Shown here piece by piece: positions 19,301 through 27,339 of a stretch of DNA of 64,000 nucleotides. This stretch comes from Phenylobacterium haematophilum. GTDB taxonomy: Bacteria; Pseudomonadota; Alphaproteobacteria; Caulobacterales; Caulobacteraceae. A program made the translations under genes and the position numbers. The stretch covers positions 476,785 through 540,784 of the forward strand of contig NZ_JACIDK010000001.1 of assembly GCF_014196295.1 (NCBI RefSeq). The letters run 5' to 3'. The notes beneath the pieces were generated by a model. It did no database searches and was not told where the DNA came from. It worked only from the letters and a program-made list of their open reading frames with translations. Every line of letters begins with the position of its first letter. Position 1 is the first letter of the stretch.

Positions 19301-19895
19301 CAAGAAGACTCGGGTGAACTGGCAGAACGCGCAGCGCCGGGCCGAGGATCTGGCGGATCGGCAAAAGCGCCGTATGGACCAGCTTGAACGGGAGCGGTTT
19401 ATCTCCTCGCAGCCGCCGCGCGTGCGGGGCGGCATGGTCGTCATCCCGCGTGGGCTACTGGAAGAGCGTCAGGCGCCAAGCGTCCCGAACCATTTCGCGG
19501 AAGACCCCGTTGCGCGCCGGGTGATCGAGCTTGCTGCGATGGAAGCTGTCATGGAGGCCGAGCGGGCGCTGGGCAACGAGCCGGCCGACGTCTCCGCCCA
19601 GAAGATCGGCTATGACATCGCCTCGCACGATCCGAAGTCGGGACATCTGCGCTTCATCGAGGTCAAGGGGCGCATCGACGGAGCCGACAGCGTGATGGTT
19701 ACGCGGCAGGAAGTCATCACATCGCTGCACGAGCCGGAGAAGTTCATTCTCGCTATTGTGCCGGTTACGGCCGGCTTCGCCCATGCGCCGCGCTATGTGC
19801 GTGGCCCGTTGGTCGAGCGGGAGCCGTCGTTCCTTGAAACCGCAATTCAGTTTGATCTTCGCCGATTGTTGGAACGGGCGGAGGCCGCACACTGA
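16392..19895 (+). CDS. SNF2/DrmD-like helicase with C-terminal DUF3883-like region
   Basis: About 1167 residues from ATG 16392; an upstream ATG at 16344 would overlap the WYL gene. The N-lobe has Walker A DDPGAGKT (about 130-137), LVVAPGSLVEQW (motif Ia), DEAH (about 232-235) and LLLMSATPHNG. The C-lobe has NDAAGEGVNLQ and QRFGRIHRIGQ, typical of SNF2/RapA translocases. A charged coiled-coil-like stretch lies at about 900-1010. The C-terminal ~120 residues carry KIGYDIASHD and LRFIEVKGR, matching DUF3883, a PD-(D/E)XK-like domain. Similar proteins are DISARM DrmD and helicases paired with DUF1156 methylases. Its stop overlaps the next start as TGATG. Confidence 0.85.
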   Translation: MAVRLEDIKNGASVRGVASAQAVHVISVDWIGDQAISVVYRDHNGSVAEAVLYRDDEHRLEVEQSGRAWSFDADGALLRLVTEANRIKLAHYFDPYLAIHTSLVDPLPHQISAVYGEMLPRQPLRFLLADDPGAGKTIMAGLLMKELIARSDLERCLVVAPGSLVEQWQDELGQKFNLEFDILSRDMIENSRSGNPFSDRDRLIVRLDVLARNEELQEKLMSAREWDLIICDEAHRMSATYFGGEVKYTRRYQVGQKLGQVCRHLLLMSATPHNGKEEDFQLFMALLDGDRFEGRFRDGVHYADTEDMMRRLTKEELLKFDGRPLFPERRARTVKYQLSEGEAALYTAVTEYVRTEMNRVQRFAEGDGKKRNNVGFALQILQRRLASSPAAIYQSLKRRRERLENELGEARLAAKGRRAGTSEPTINADMLGNIEEYGQEEIDELEDLISTGATTAETVEQLALEVETLKGLETMALGVLRSGVDTKWSQLNRILDDDLMVDAAGNRRKLIIFTEPKDTLHYLLDKVRARLGNPEAVEVIHGGVSREERRKVVERFMQDKDMLVLIANDAAGEGVNLQRGHLMVNYDLPWNPNKIEQRFGRIHRIGQTEVCHLWNLVAADTREGEVYARLLEKLEAAREALGGRVYDVLGELFDGVALKDLLFEAIQYGEREEVKARLFQQVDGAVDQANLLELLRRRALTNDTMPEAKVEELRLEMERADALRLQPHHIQSFFVEAFQHLGGRIKRREEGRWEIAHVPVRIRERDRQIGNGAPLQTQYERICFEKDKINQQPVAAFVCPGHPLLEAVISLIREQYEQIMRQGAILVDDTDAGDALSAIFLLEHTVQDGRVTSAGKPHVISQRLQFAAIDKAGNTVNAGIAPHLNLRPAKPEEIASVRDLLEESWLTTDLEKAAIRFATVELAQGHVAEVKARRLPEIEKVEQEVRARLKKEINYWDSRAFELKEEERAGKKTRVNWQNAQRRAEDLADRQKRRMDQLERERFISSQPPRVRGGMVVIPRGLLEERQAPSVPNHFAEDPVARRVIELAAMEAVMEAERALGNEPADVSAQKIGYDIASHDPKSGHLRFIEVKGRIDGADSVMVTRQEVITSLHEPEKFILAIVPVTAGFAHAPRYVRGPLVEREPSFLETAIQFDLRRLLERAEAAH

Positions 19896-21166
19896 TGGTC
19901 TTGCCGCTTGTAAATATGTCTAGTTGGGGAGCCGCCTCCAGGCAGGTCGTTCGTGCACTTCGCGGACGCAGTTGCCTGCCTCTCCATGAATTGACGAAAG
20001 CCAAGGTAGAGAAGCCCCACGGTCGAACACGGCCGCTGCCTAAGGCATCGGGGAGCGTTGAATTCAGCGCTTGGCGCTTAGCTCATGCGGTCAAGAAGGC
20101 CGATTGCTTGCGATGGCCGACCACCCCGATTCGATGGCTGGGGGCTACCGGGTTTCTGCTCGAAAATGGCCACTTGTTTGATTGGACGGCGAACGAGTGG
20201 TGCCTGCTAGACGGCATGTCGAGTTTCTACGCCGACTTCTCAGGGTCGGGCTTTGCGGGGCGGATCGCACAAGGCATGGCTCTGCTGTTCCTGGAGGACA
20301 AAGGCTACGCCTACGTCGGTCGCTTTGAAACCGAGTGGACGCAACGCGCCGCCACGCAGAACCGACAATGGCCGGCGGACAAGTCCAAGGCGCCTGATTT
20401 TATCGCCGAAAATAGCCAAAGAGAATGGGTCCTCGCTGAGTCGAAGGGCGGATTTTCCTCCCCGGGCAAGATGCCACCCATCAAAGGCGCTTTGAAAGAT
20501 GGACTGAGCCAACTCGACGGTTGGGACAAGTATATCAATCCCCAGCCAATCAAGAGTTTTGCGATCGGCACCTTCCTGCGGGAGGCCAACGATACCTCTG
20601 GCGAGACATCGCTCATCGCCTTCGTCGACCCCGAGCCGGAGACCCCAGAAAGTCCGGTCGAGTTTCCCCCGGACGTGGTTCGCCGGGCAAACTATGCCTC
20701 ATGGCTGTCGGCTATGGGCTTGGACGAAGCGGCTGCTCGGCTTCGTGCGGGCGACGGAGAGCCGCAGCGGTACGAGCTTCCTGTTATCTCCGTTGCCGGG
20801 CGTCGGTACGCCGTCAGCATAGCCTCAGTGATGCCAAGGCACCCCGAACTATCCAGCCGTGAATTCTGGCGTGATTTTAGGGACTGGCCCTTCTGGCCTC
20901 TCCCCTGGTTACGGGATGGCGTCGACATCGAGCTAGTCGGTCTCGATCTCAAAGTCCTCAACGCACTGAGCTCGGCGACACAATCTGCCGCCGCTTCAGA
21001 GTTGATGGCACTTGAGCCTTCCGAGTGGCGAGACACGCCTGCTGACCTGGATGGTGGGGCGTTTTACGGCAGTGTTTTTTCGGATGGTTCCTTACTGGGC
21101 GAGCTGAGATTGCAGCGTCCCAGCCAGCCATTTCCGGATTTTGAATGGATCGAGGTGGAACTGTGA
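19895..21166 (+). CDS. Uncharacterised defence-operon protein with a PD-(D/E)XK-like motif
   Basis: A 423-residue protein that I cannot assign to a named family. Between residues about 134 and 184 it shows the pattern of a restriction-endonuclease fold: E134 (LFLEDKGY), P167-D168 (APDFIAE) and E182-x-K184 (VLAESKGG). The spacing between the Asp and the ExK is usual for PD-(D/E)XK nucleases, followed by a Gly. The C-terminal half is rich in Trp and acidic residues and has no recognised domain. It is coupled at both ends (TGATG with the helicase, GTGA with the methylase), so it belongs to the same complex or pathway. Codon use is less GC-biased than in the SNF2 gene, suggesting a faster-changing or recently exchanged component. 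Nuclease activity is inferred from the motif only. Confidence 0.7.
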   Translation: MVLPLVNMSSWGAASRQVVRALRGRSCLPLHELTKAKVEKPHGRTRPLPKASGSVEFSAWRLAHAVKKADCLRWPTTPIRWLGATGFLLENGHLFDWTANEWCLLDGMSSFYADFSGSGFAGRIAQGMALLFLEDKGYAYVGRFETEWTQRAATQNRQWPADKSKAPDFIAENSQREWVLAESKGGFSSPGKMPPIKGALKDGLSQLDGWDKYINPQPIKSFAIGTFLREANDTSGETSLIAFVDPEPETPESPVEFPPDVVRRANYASWLSAMGLDEAAARLRAGDGEPQRYELPVISVAGRRYAVSIASVMPRHPELSSREFWRDFRDWPFWPLPWLRDGVDIELVGLDLKVLNALSSATQSAAASELMALEPSEWRDTPADLDGGAFYGSVFSDGSLLGELRLQRPSQPFPDFEWIEVEL

Positions 21167-23955
21167 CAAAATACAAGAAAAAGCTCATCGAAGTCGCGAT
21201 TCCTCTTGAGAAGATCAATGAGGCCTCAGCGCGCGAAAAATCGATCCGGCACGGGCATCCGTCCACGCTGCATTTATGGTGGGCGCGGCGGCCGTTGGCG
21301 GCGTGCCGCGCCGTGCTGTTCGCCCAGCTTGTCGATGATCCGTCGAGCGACCTCGAAAAATTCCCCACGCATGAAGCGCAGGAGGCCGAGCGCAAGCGCC
21401 TGTTTGGCATCATTGAGGAATTGGTGAAGTGGGAGAACTCGACCAACGAGGAGGTGCTGGAACGTGCCCGCGCCGAAATCCGCAAGAGCTGTGGCGGCGA
21501 TCTGCCGCCGGTCTATGACCCGTTCTCGGGCGGTGGATCGATTCCACTGGAGGCGCAGCGTCTCGGTTTTCCGGCCTATGGGTCTGATCTGAATCCGGTC
21601 GCGGTGATGATCGGCAAGGCGATGATCGAGATCCCGCCGAAGTTCAAGAACGAGGAACCGATTCATCCAGGCCCAAAGGACCGGCAGTTTTACCGCAACG
21701 CCGAGGGCATTGCGGAGGACGTCAAATACTATGGCGAGTGGGTGCGTGAGAAGGCGTGGGAGCGCATCGGGCATCTTTATCCACAAGTGGATCTACCGAA
21801 GGAGTACGGCGGTGGCAAAGGGACGGTGATCGCTTGGATTTGGGCAAGAACAGTACCCAGCCCCGACCCTGCCTTTTCCAGCGTGCAGGTTCCTATCGCA
21901 TCGAGTTTCCTGCTCAGCACTAAGGCCGGGAAGGAAACGTGGGTAGAGCCGATTGTCGACAAGCAAGCCAAGGCCATCTCTTATCGGATCAGGCAAGGTG
22001 GCACGAAAGCCGAACTCGCTGCGGCCAAAGAAGGGACGAAGGCCGGTCGCGGTGCAAATTTCCGTTGCCTTATGTCGGATACGGCGATCACACCTGACTA
22101 TGTGAAAAGCAATGGCCGCGCCGGCAACATGGGTCAAACCCTGATTGCGATCGTGGCGGAAGGCAATCGTGGCCGGGCGTATGTCGCACCTGCGGAGGCG
22201 CACGAGCATCTCGCTTTTTCGGCAAAACCCGACTGGAAACCAGGAACCAGTTTGCCGAATGATCCACGGAATTTCTGGACCGTGGACTACGGTTTGGCGA
22301 CCTTCGGTGATTTGTTTACCGACCGACAGTTGGTAGCGCTGAACACCTTCAGCGAGTTAGTCCAAGAGGCGCGAACACAGATTCAGACTGACGCATTGGT
22401 TGCCGGGCTCGCTTCTGATCCGACCCCACTGCGCGATGGCGGCAAAGGTGCCAAAGCCTACGCCGAAGCTGTCAGCGTGTATTTGTCGTTTGCGATTGAC
22501 CGGCTTGCGGATGCTGGCAGTTCGATCGCCACATGGTCGTCATCGGAGTTCATCCGTTTCACGTTTGCTCGGCAGGCGATCCCGATGACTTGGGATTTCG
22601 CTGAATGCAATGTCTTCAGCGATAGTACTGGAAACTATCTCGGTGCCGTCGATTGGGTCTGGAAGGCTCTCTCTGGGCTGAGTCCAAACGCGGCCGGCAC
22701 TGAGATCCAGCACGATGCGCAGAATGTACGTTTGCCGAATGGAGCAGTCGTTTCGACTGATCCGCCATACTACGACAATATAGGATACGCGGATCTATCA
22801 GATTATTTTTATGTATGGCTCAGGCGTAATATCAAGGATGTTTATCCTGATCTTGGAAGCACTATTTCCGTTCCTAAAGAAGAGGAGCTGGTCGCGACGC
22901 CTTATCGGCACGGCGGGAAAGCGAATGCTGAGGAGCATTTTTTGACGGGTATGACGGCGGCTATATCTAGCCTCGCCCGCCAATCATCTTCATCATTTCC
23001 CGCGACAATCTACTATGCCTTTAAGCAAAGCGAGGTCGAGCAAGACGGCCTGAGTTCAACCGGCTGGGCAACCTTCTTACAAGCTGTGATTGAAGCAGGT
23101 TACGCGATTGTTGGAACGTGGCCTGTTCGAACGGAGCGTTCAGCCCGGACAATTGCGACTGGAACCAACGCTCTCGCAAATTCGGTCGTCTTGGTGTGCC
23201 GGAAAAAGGAGATCACAGCCGAGGTCGTTACCCGTGCCGAATTTATCCGTGCCCTGAAACGTGAATTGCCGCCGGCGATCTCAGAGCTTCAGGCTGCTAC
23301 CATTGCACCAGCAGATATGCCGCAATCTGCGATTGGACCCGGCATGGGGGTATTCTCGCGTTATAAGGCTGTACTGGAGTCGGACGACAATCCGATGAGT
23401 GTGAAGACCGCACTACAGCTGATCAACAAGGAACTGGACGAATACCTGGGCGGTATCCAGGGGGAGTTCGACCCAGACACGCGCTTCGCTATCACCTGGT
23501 TCGAGCAGAATGGGCTGAAGACCGGCGAGTACGGGACGGCCAACAGCATCGCCACGGCGCGCGGCATCTCGGTCGAAAGCGTCAAGCATGCCGGGATCGT
23601 GGACAGCGCGGCCGGCAAGGTCCGCATCCTCGCCCGTGATGAACTCGACGAGGATTGGGACCCGGAGGAGGACCGACACCTGACGGTGTGGGAGTGCCTC
23701 CAGCATCTGGTCAGGCGGCACGAGAAGGACGGCATCTCCCACGACACCGCTGTCCTGTTGAAGAAAATCAACACCCAGGCCGAGGCGGTGAAGGATCTCG
23801 CCTACTGCCTTTACGACATCAGCGCCAACAAGCGGAAGGATGCGAAGGAGGCCACGGCCTACAACGCCCTGATCGCCGATTGGACCGAGCTGACAAAGGC
23901 TGCGGCAGCCATCCACGACACAAGCGGCGATCGTCAGATCCGGCTGGACATTTAA
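21163..23955 (+). CDS. DUF1156 N6-adenine DNA methyltransferase
   Basis: About 930 residues from a GTG at 21163 (VTKYKKKLIE) that overlaps the previous stop as GTGA. The N-terminal DUF1156 signature is clear (STLHLWWARRPLA, about 34-46). The SAM motif DPFSGGGSIPLEAQ lies at about 119-132 and the catalytic DPPYYDN at 533-539, so the two motifs are some 400 residues apart with a large insertion between them. DUF1156 enzymes co-occur with DUF499 ATPases and SNF2 helicases in defence islands; the expected role is self-marking of host DNA. The segment from about 21850 to 23350 uses many TTT, TAT and AAT codons and is less GC-rich than both ends, as if the specificity-determining part had been exchanged by recombination. 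Confidence 0.9.
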   Translation: MTKYKKKLIEVAIPLEKINEASAREKSIRHGHPSTLHLWWARRPLAACRAVLFAQLVDDPSSDLEKFPTHEAQEAERKRLFGIIEELVKWENSTNEEVLERARAEIRKSCGGDLPPVYDPFSGGGSIPLEAQRLGFPAYGSDLNPVAVMIGKAMIEIPPKFKNEEPIHPGPKDRQFYRNAEGIAEDVKYYGEWVREKAWERIGHLYPQVDLPKEYGGGKGTVIAWIWARTVPSPDPAFSSVQVPIASSFLLSTKAGKETWVEPIVDKQAKAISYRIRQGGTKAELAAAKEGTKAGRGANFRCLMSDTAITPDYVKSNGRAGNMGQTLIAIVAEGNRGRAYVAPAEAHEHLAFSAKPDWKPGTSLPNDPRNFWTVDYGLATFGDLFTDRQLVALNTFSELVQEARTQIQTDALVAGLASDPTPLRDGGKGAKAYAEAVSVYLSFAIDRLADAGSSIATWSSSEFIRFTFARQAIPMTWDFAECNVFSDSTGNYLGAVDWVWKALSGLSPNAAGTEIQHDAQNVRLPNGAVVSTDPPYYDNIGYADLSDYFYVWLRRNIKDVYPDLGSTISVPKEEELVATPYRHGGKANAEEHFLTGMTAAISSLARQSSSSFPATIYYAFKQSEVEQDGLSSTGWATFLQAVIEAGYAIVGTWPVRTERSARTIATGTNALANSVVLVCRKKEITAEVVTRAEFIRALKRELPPAISELQAATIAPADMPQSAIGPGMGVFSRYKAVLESDDNPMSVKTALQLINKELDEYLGGIQGEFDPDTRFAITWFEQNGLKTGEYGTANSIATARGISVESVKHAGIVDSAAGKVRILARDELDEDWDPEEDRHLTVWECLQHLVRRHEKDGISHDTAVLLKKINTQAEAVKDLAYCLYDISANKRKDAKEATAYNALIADWTELTKAAAAIHDTSGDRQIRLDI

Positions 23956-23969
23956 GGGGGGAACGGACC

Positions 23970-26900
23970 GTGGCAAAAAGTACGCGCCAATATGTGTTTG
24001 AAGGGATGGAACTGCTGCCGGCGGCGCTGATTCCCTTCGTCGAAAAGCGGCTCGAAACCTCGCTCAAGGGGCACTGGCAGGTCCAGGTTCTTGAGAAGCT
24101 GCCGGGCCTGCGCCCAAACAGCAATGGCGAGGTCGGTTGGGATCAGGCCGCGCTCTTCAATGCGATGGATCGTTTCTGGAGCGAGGCGTTCAAGGCGGTT
24201 CTCGGCCGCGCCGAACGCTCGTTGGTCAACGAACTGGGCGACGTCCGCAACAAACTCTCGCACAACGAGACCTTCACCTACGACGATGCCGAGCGCGCGC
24301 TCGATTCTATGCGTCGTCTAATGGAGGCGATCAGCGCCGGCGAGACGGCCGAGCTCCTTGGCAAGATGCGCGATACCATCCTCCGCACGAAATTCACTGA
24401 ACTTCAGCGCAATGAGGAGCGGCGGAAAACCCAGCGCCTCGAGATCTCGGTAGAAACGGTGGCGGGGCTTTTGCCGTGGCGCGAGGTGGTCGAGCCGCAC
24501 CAGGATGTCGCTACCGGCGAGTTCCAGCAGGCTGAGTTCGCGGCCGACCTCGCCAAAGTCCACTCGGGCAGCGCGCCGCCGGAGTACCGCGATCCGCGCC
24601 AGTTCTTCAGCCGTACGTATCTTACCGAAGGTTTGAGCGCACTTCTGGTCGGGGCCGCGAAGCGGCTGTCAGGCACCGGCGGCGATCCGGTCGTCGAGCT
24701 TCAAACCAACTTTGGCGGCGGCAAGACGCACTCGATGCTGGCCCTCTATCACATGGCGGGACCGACGCCGGTCCAGGACCTGTCCGGCCTGGACCAGTTG
24801 CTCGAGAAGCAGGGGCTCAGCGTGCCGAAGGCCATCAACCGGGCCGTGCTCGTCGGCACGTCACGGGGGCCGCAGGACTTGCTCCTTGCGGAGGGCGACC
24901 GCAAGATTCGCACGACCTGGGGTGAACTTGCTTGGCAGCTCGGCGGCGCTGACGCTTACGCGATGGTGGCGGAAAACGACGCCAGCGGCATCGCGCCGGG
25001 CTCACACCTCCTAGAGGCGCTCTTCAAGAAATACGCGCCGTGCCTGATCCTGATCGATGAATGGGTCGCTTACCTGCGGCAGATCTACAAGGTCGAGGGG
25101 CTGCCTTCGGGATCGTTCGACGCGAACCTGTCCTTCGTCCAGTCGCTGACCGAGGCGGTCAAGGCCAGCCCTGGCACACTACTCGTCGCGTCCTTGCCGG
25201 CCTCGCAGATCGAGGTCGGCGGCGAAGGCGGTCAAGAGGCGCTTGCGCGTCTCAAGCAGACCTTCAGCCGCGTGGAATCCTCGTGGAGACCGGCTAGTCA
25301 GGAAGAGAGTTATGAGATCGTCCGGCGGCGGCTGTTCAAGGACATCCCGGGAGACAAATTCCACCACCGCGACAACACGCTGAAGCAGTTCGCCAAGCTC
25401 TACCGCGAGAACGCCAACGATTTCCCGCAAGGCTGCGCGGATGAGGATTACCGGCGCAAGCTGGAAAAGGCTTATCCGATCCATCCCGAACTGTTCGACC
25501 AGCTCTACACAAGTTGGGGATCCCTCGAAAAATTTCAGCGCACGCGCGGCGTGCTGCGCCTGATGGCGCAGGCCATTCACGAGCTTGGGATGAATGCCGA
25601 TCCGTCGGTGATGATTATGCCCGGCAGCGTGGCGGTGAGTTCGCCGCGTGTGGAGCCGGAATTGCTCCACTATCTCGACGTGAGCTGGCAGTCGATCATC
25701 GCCGGCGATGTCGATGGCACTGCGTCGACTCCCTACAAAGTCGATCAGTCGGCGCCGAACCTGAACCGGTACTCGGCGACCCGCCGCGTTGCCCGCGCGA
25801 TTTTCATGGGAACGGCGCCCACTGCCCAGCAACAGAACACCGGCCTCGACGATAAGCAGATCAATCTCGGCGTCGTGCAGCCGGGCGAGCGCCCTGCGAT
25901 CTTCGGCGATGCGCTGCGCCGGCTGACCAACCAGGCTAAGTTCATGCACGCCGATCTTGGTCGGTACTGGTATTCGATGTCGGCGAGCCTCAATCGCATC
26001 GCCGCGGACAAGGCTGCGCAGATCGAGGCGGCGCTTGTCGACGTGACGATCGACGCCGAACTCGGAAAATATGTGAACGGCCTCGCCGACCGCGGGCATT
26101 TCGATGCCGTGCAGGTGGCACCCGCGTCATCAGCTGAAGTTCCCGACGAGGCGGGCGGCGTGCGCGCCGTCGTGCTGGGCGTCAAATATCCCCACAACGG
26201 GCGCGATGGCTCGGATGCACTGGTCGAAGCGAAGGACATCCTCACTCAGCGGGGCAGTACGCCGCGCGTCTATCGCAACATGCTGGTGTTCATCGCAGCG
26301 GAAGCCCGGCAACTCGACCATCTGCGGGATGCCGTTCGCGCGTCCCTGGCTTGGGGCGAAATCGTCCGCGACAAGGAGCGCCTTGAACTCCGGCCGAGCG
26401 ACCAGAAGCTCGCCGAGGCGAAGCAAGCCGAAGCGAGAGAAACGATGAAGACCCGCCTCAAAGAGGCGTGGTGCTATCTGCACTATCCGGCCCAGGAGAG
26501 TGCCCAGGCCGATTGGGAGTGGGTGTCGGGCAAGATTCCGGCGCAGGACGGGCTGCTGGCTCGGGCTAGCAAGAAGCTGGTGGCTGAAGAGGGCTTGCTG
26601 ATGGAGTTGGGGCCGTCGCGCCTCGACCGCGATCTCCAGAAATACATCTGGAACGACAAGCCGAGACTGTCGCTCAAGGATCTGCGGGAATATCTGAACC
26701 GCTACATCTATTTGCCGCGCCTGAAAGGGCAGGATGTGCTGGTCAAGGCGGTGCATGCGGCGATCAGCGGCATCCTGCCCGGTCCTTTCGCCTATGCCGA
26801 GCGGTGGGACGAGAAGACGGACACCTATGCGGGGCTTGCTATCGAGCGGGCGGGCAATACGCCAGTGGTCATCGACAGCGACAGTGTCATCATTAAACCG

Positions 26901-27266
26901 GATGTCGCCGACGCACACCGTCCGGCGCCAGTACAAACCGATGCTGGCGGCACGCTAGGGGGCGCTGGCGGTACTCTGCCGACGCCGGGCGAACCTGTCA
27001 TCGGTGGCGGACCTACCACGTCGCCGACAGAAAAGAAGCCGACGCGATTTATTGGCGCGGTGATGATCTCACCTGAGCGGCCAGCGCGGGACATCCATCA
27101 GATTGTCGAGGCGATCGTCGAGCAGCTCACAACGCTTCCGAATAGCGCCGTGAAACTTCGTTTGGAAATCGACGCTGATGTTCCATCAGGCCTAGATCGA
27201 GCAAAAGTGAGAACGTTGATTGAGAACGCGAACACCCTCGGGTTCATCGAGAAGTCAGTCGAATGA
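23970..27266 (+). CDS. DUF499 ATPase with N-terminal HEPN (Swt1-like) domain
   Basis: About 1098 residues from GTG 23970, which follows a GGGGGGAA ribosome site 14 bases after the methylase stop. Residues 1-130 resemble the Swt1-type HEPN domain and carry R93-NKLS-H98, the RX4H motif of HEPN ribonucleases. Residues from about 165 on form the DUF499 ATPase, with a divergent P-loop TNFGGGKTH (about 247-255) and an acidic Walker B-like ILIDEW. A Gly/Pro linker near the C-terminus (about 985-1015) precedes a small final domain. DUF499 partners DUF1156 methylases in antiphage loci. The HEPN motif suggests an RNA-cleaving, possibly abortive, activity; that is inference. Confidence 0.88.
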   Translation: MAKSTRQYVFEGMELLPAALIPFVEKRLETSLKGHWQVQVLEKLPGLRPNSNGEVGWDQAALFNAMDRFWSEAFKAVLGRAERSLVNELGDVRNKLSHNETFTYDDAERALDSMRRLMEAISAGETAELLGKMRDTILRTKFTELQRNEERRKTQRLEISVETVAGLLPWREVVEPHQDVATGEFQQAEFAADLAKVHSGSAPPEYRDPRQFFSRTYLTEGLSALLVGAAKRLSGTGGDPVVELQTNFGGGKTHSMLALYHMAGPTPVQDLSGLDQLLEKQGLSVPKAINRAVLVGTSRGPQDLLLAEGDRKIRTTWGELAWQLGGADAYAMVAENDASGIAPGSHLLEALFKKYAPCLILIDEWVAYLRQIYKVEGLPSGSFDANLSFVQSLTEAVKASPGTLLVASLPASQIEVGGEGGQEALARLKQTFSRVESSWRPASQEESYEIVRRRLFKDIPGDKFHHRDNTLKQFAKLYRENANDFPQGCADEDYRRKLEKAYPIHPELFDQLYTSWGSLEKFQRTRGVLRLMAQAIHELGMNADPSVMIMPGSVAVSSPRVEPELLHYLDVSWQSIIAGDVDGTASTPYKVDQSAPNLNRYSATRRVARAIFMGTAPTAQQQNTGLDDKQINLGVVQPGERPAIFGDALRRLTNQAKFMHADLGRYWYSMSASLNRIAADKAAQIEAALVDVTIDAELGKYVNGLADRGHFDAVQVAPASSAEVPDEAGGVRAVVLGVKYPHNGRDGSDALVEAKDILTQRGSTPRVYRNMLVFIAAEARQLDHLRDAVRASLAWGEIVRDKERLELRPSDQKLAEAKQAEARETMKTRLKEAWCYLHYPAQESAQADWEWVSGKIPAQDGLLARASKKLVAEEGLLMELGPSRLDRDLQKYIWNDKPRLSLKDLREYLNRYIYLPRLKGQDVLVKAVHAAISGILPGPFAYAERWDEKTDTYAGLAIERAGNTPVVIDSDSVIIKPDVADAHRPAPVQTDAGGTLGGAGGTLPTPGEPVIGGGPTTSPTEKKPTRFIGAVMISPERPARDIHQIVEAIVEQLTTLPNSAVKLRLEIDADVPSGLDRAKVRTLIENANTLGFIEKSVE

Positions 27267-27339
27267 AAGTAGAGTTACCTAATTCCTCAAACTGCAGACG
27301 GCGATTGGCCCGAATCGGAGAAGAGGCGGAGTTGCTGCG

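Noticed and set aside
17553-19364. A 603-residue leftward ORF
   Set aside because: It is antisense to the SNF2 helicase, whose motifs are intact; the product has no recognisable domain.
23655-23969. 105-residue N-terminal extension of DUF499
   Set aside because: It lies inside the methylase gene in another frame; the GTG at 23970 has a strong ribosome site and the conserved HEPN-like start.
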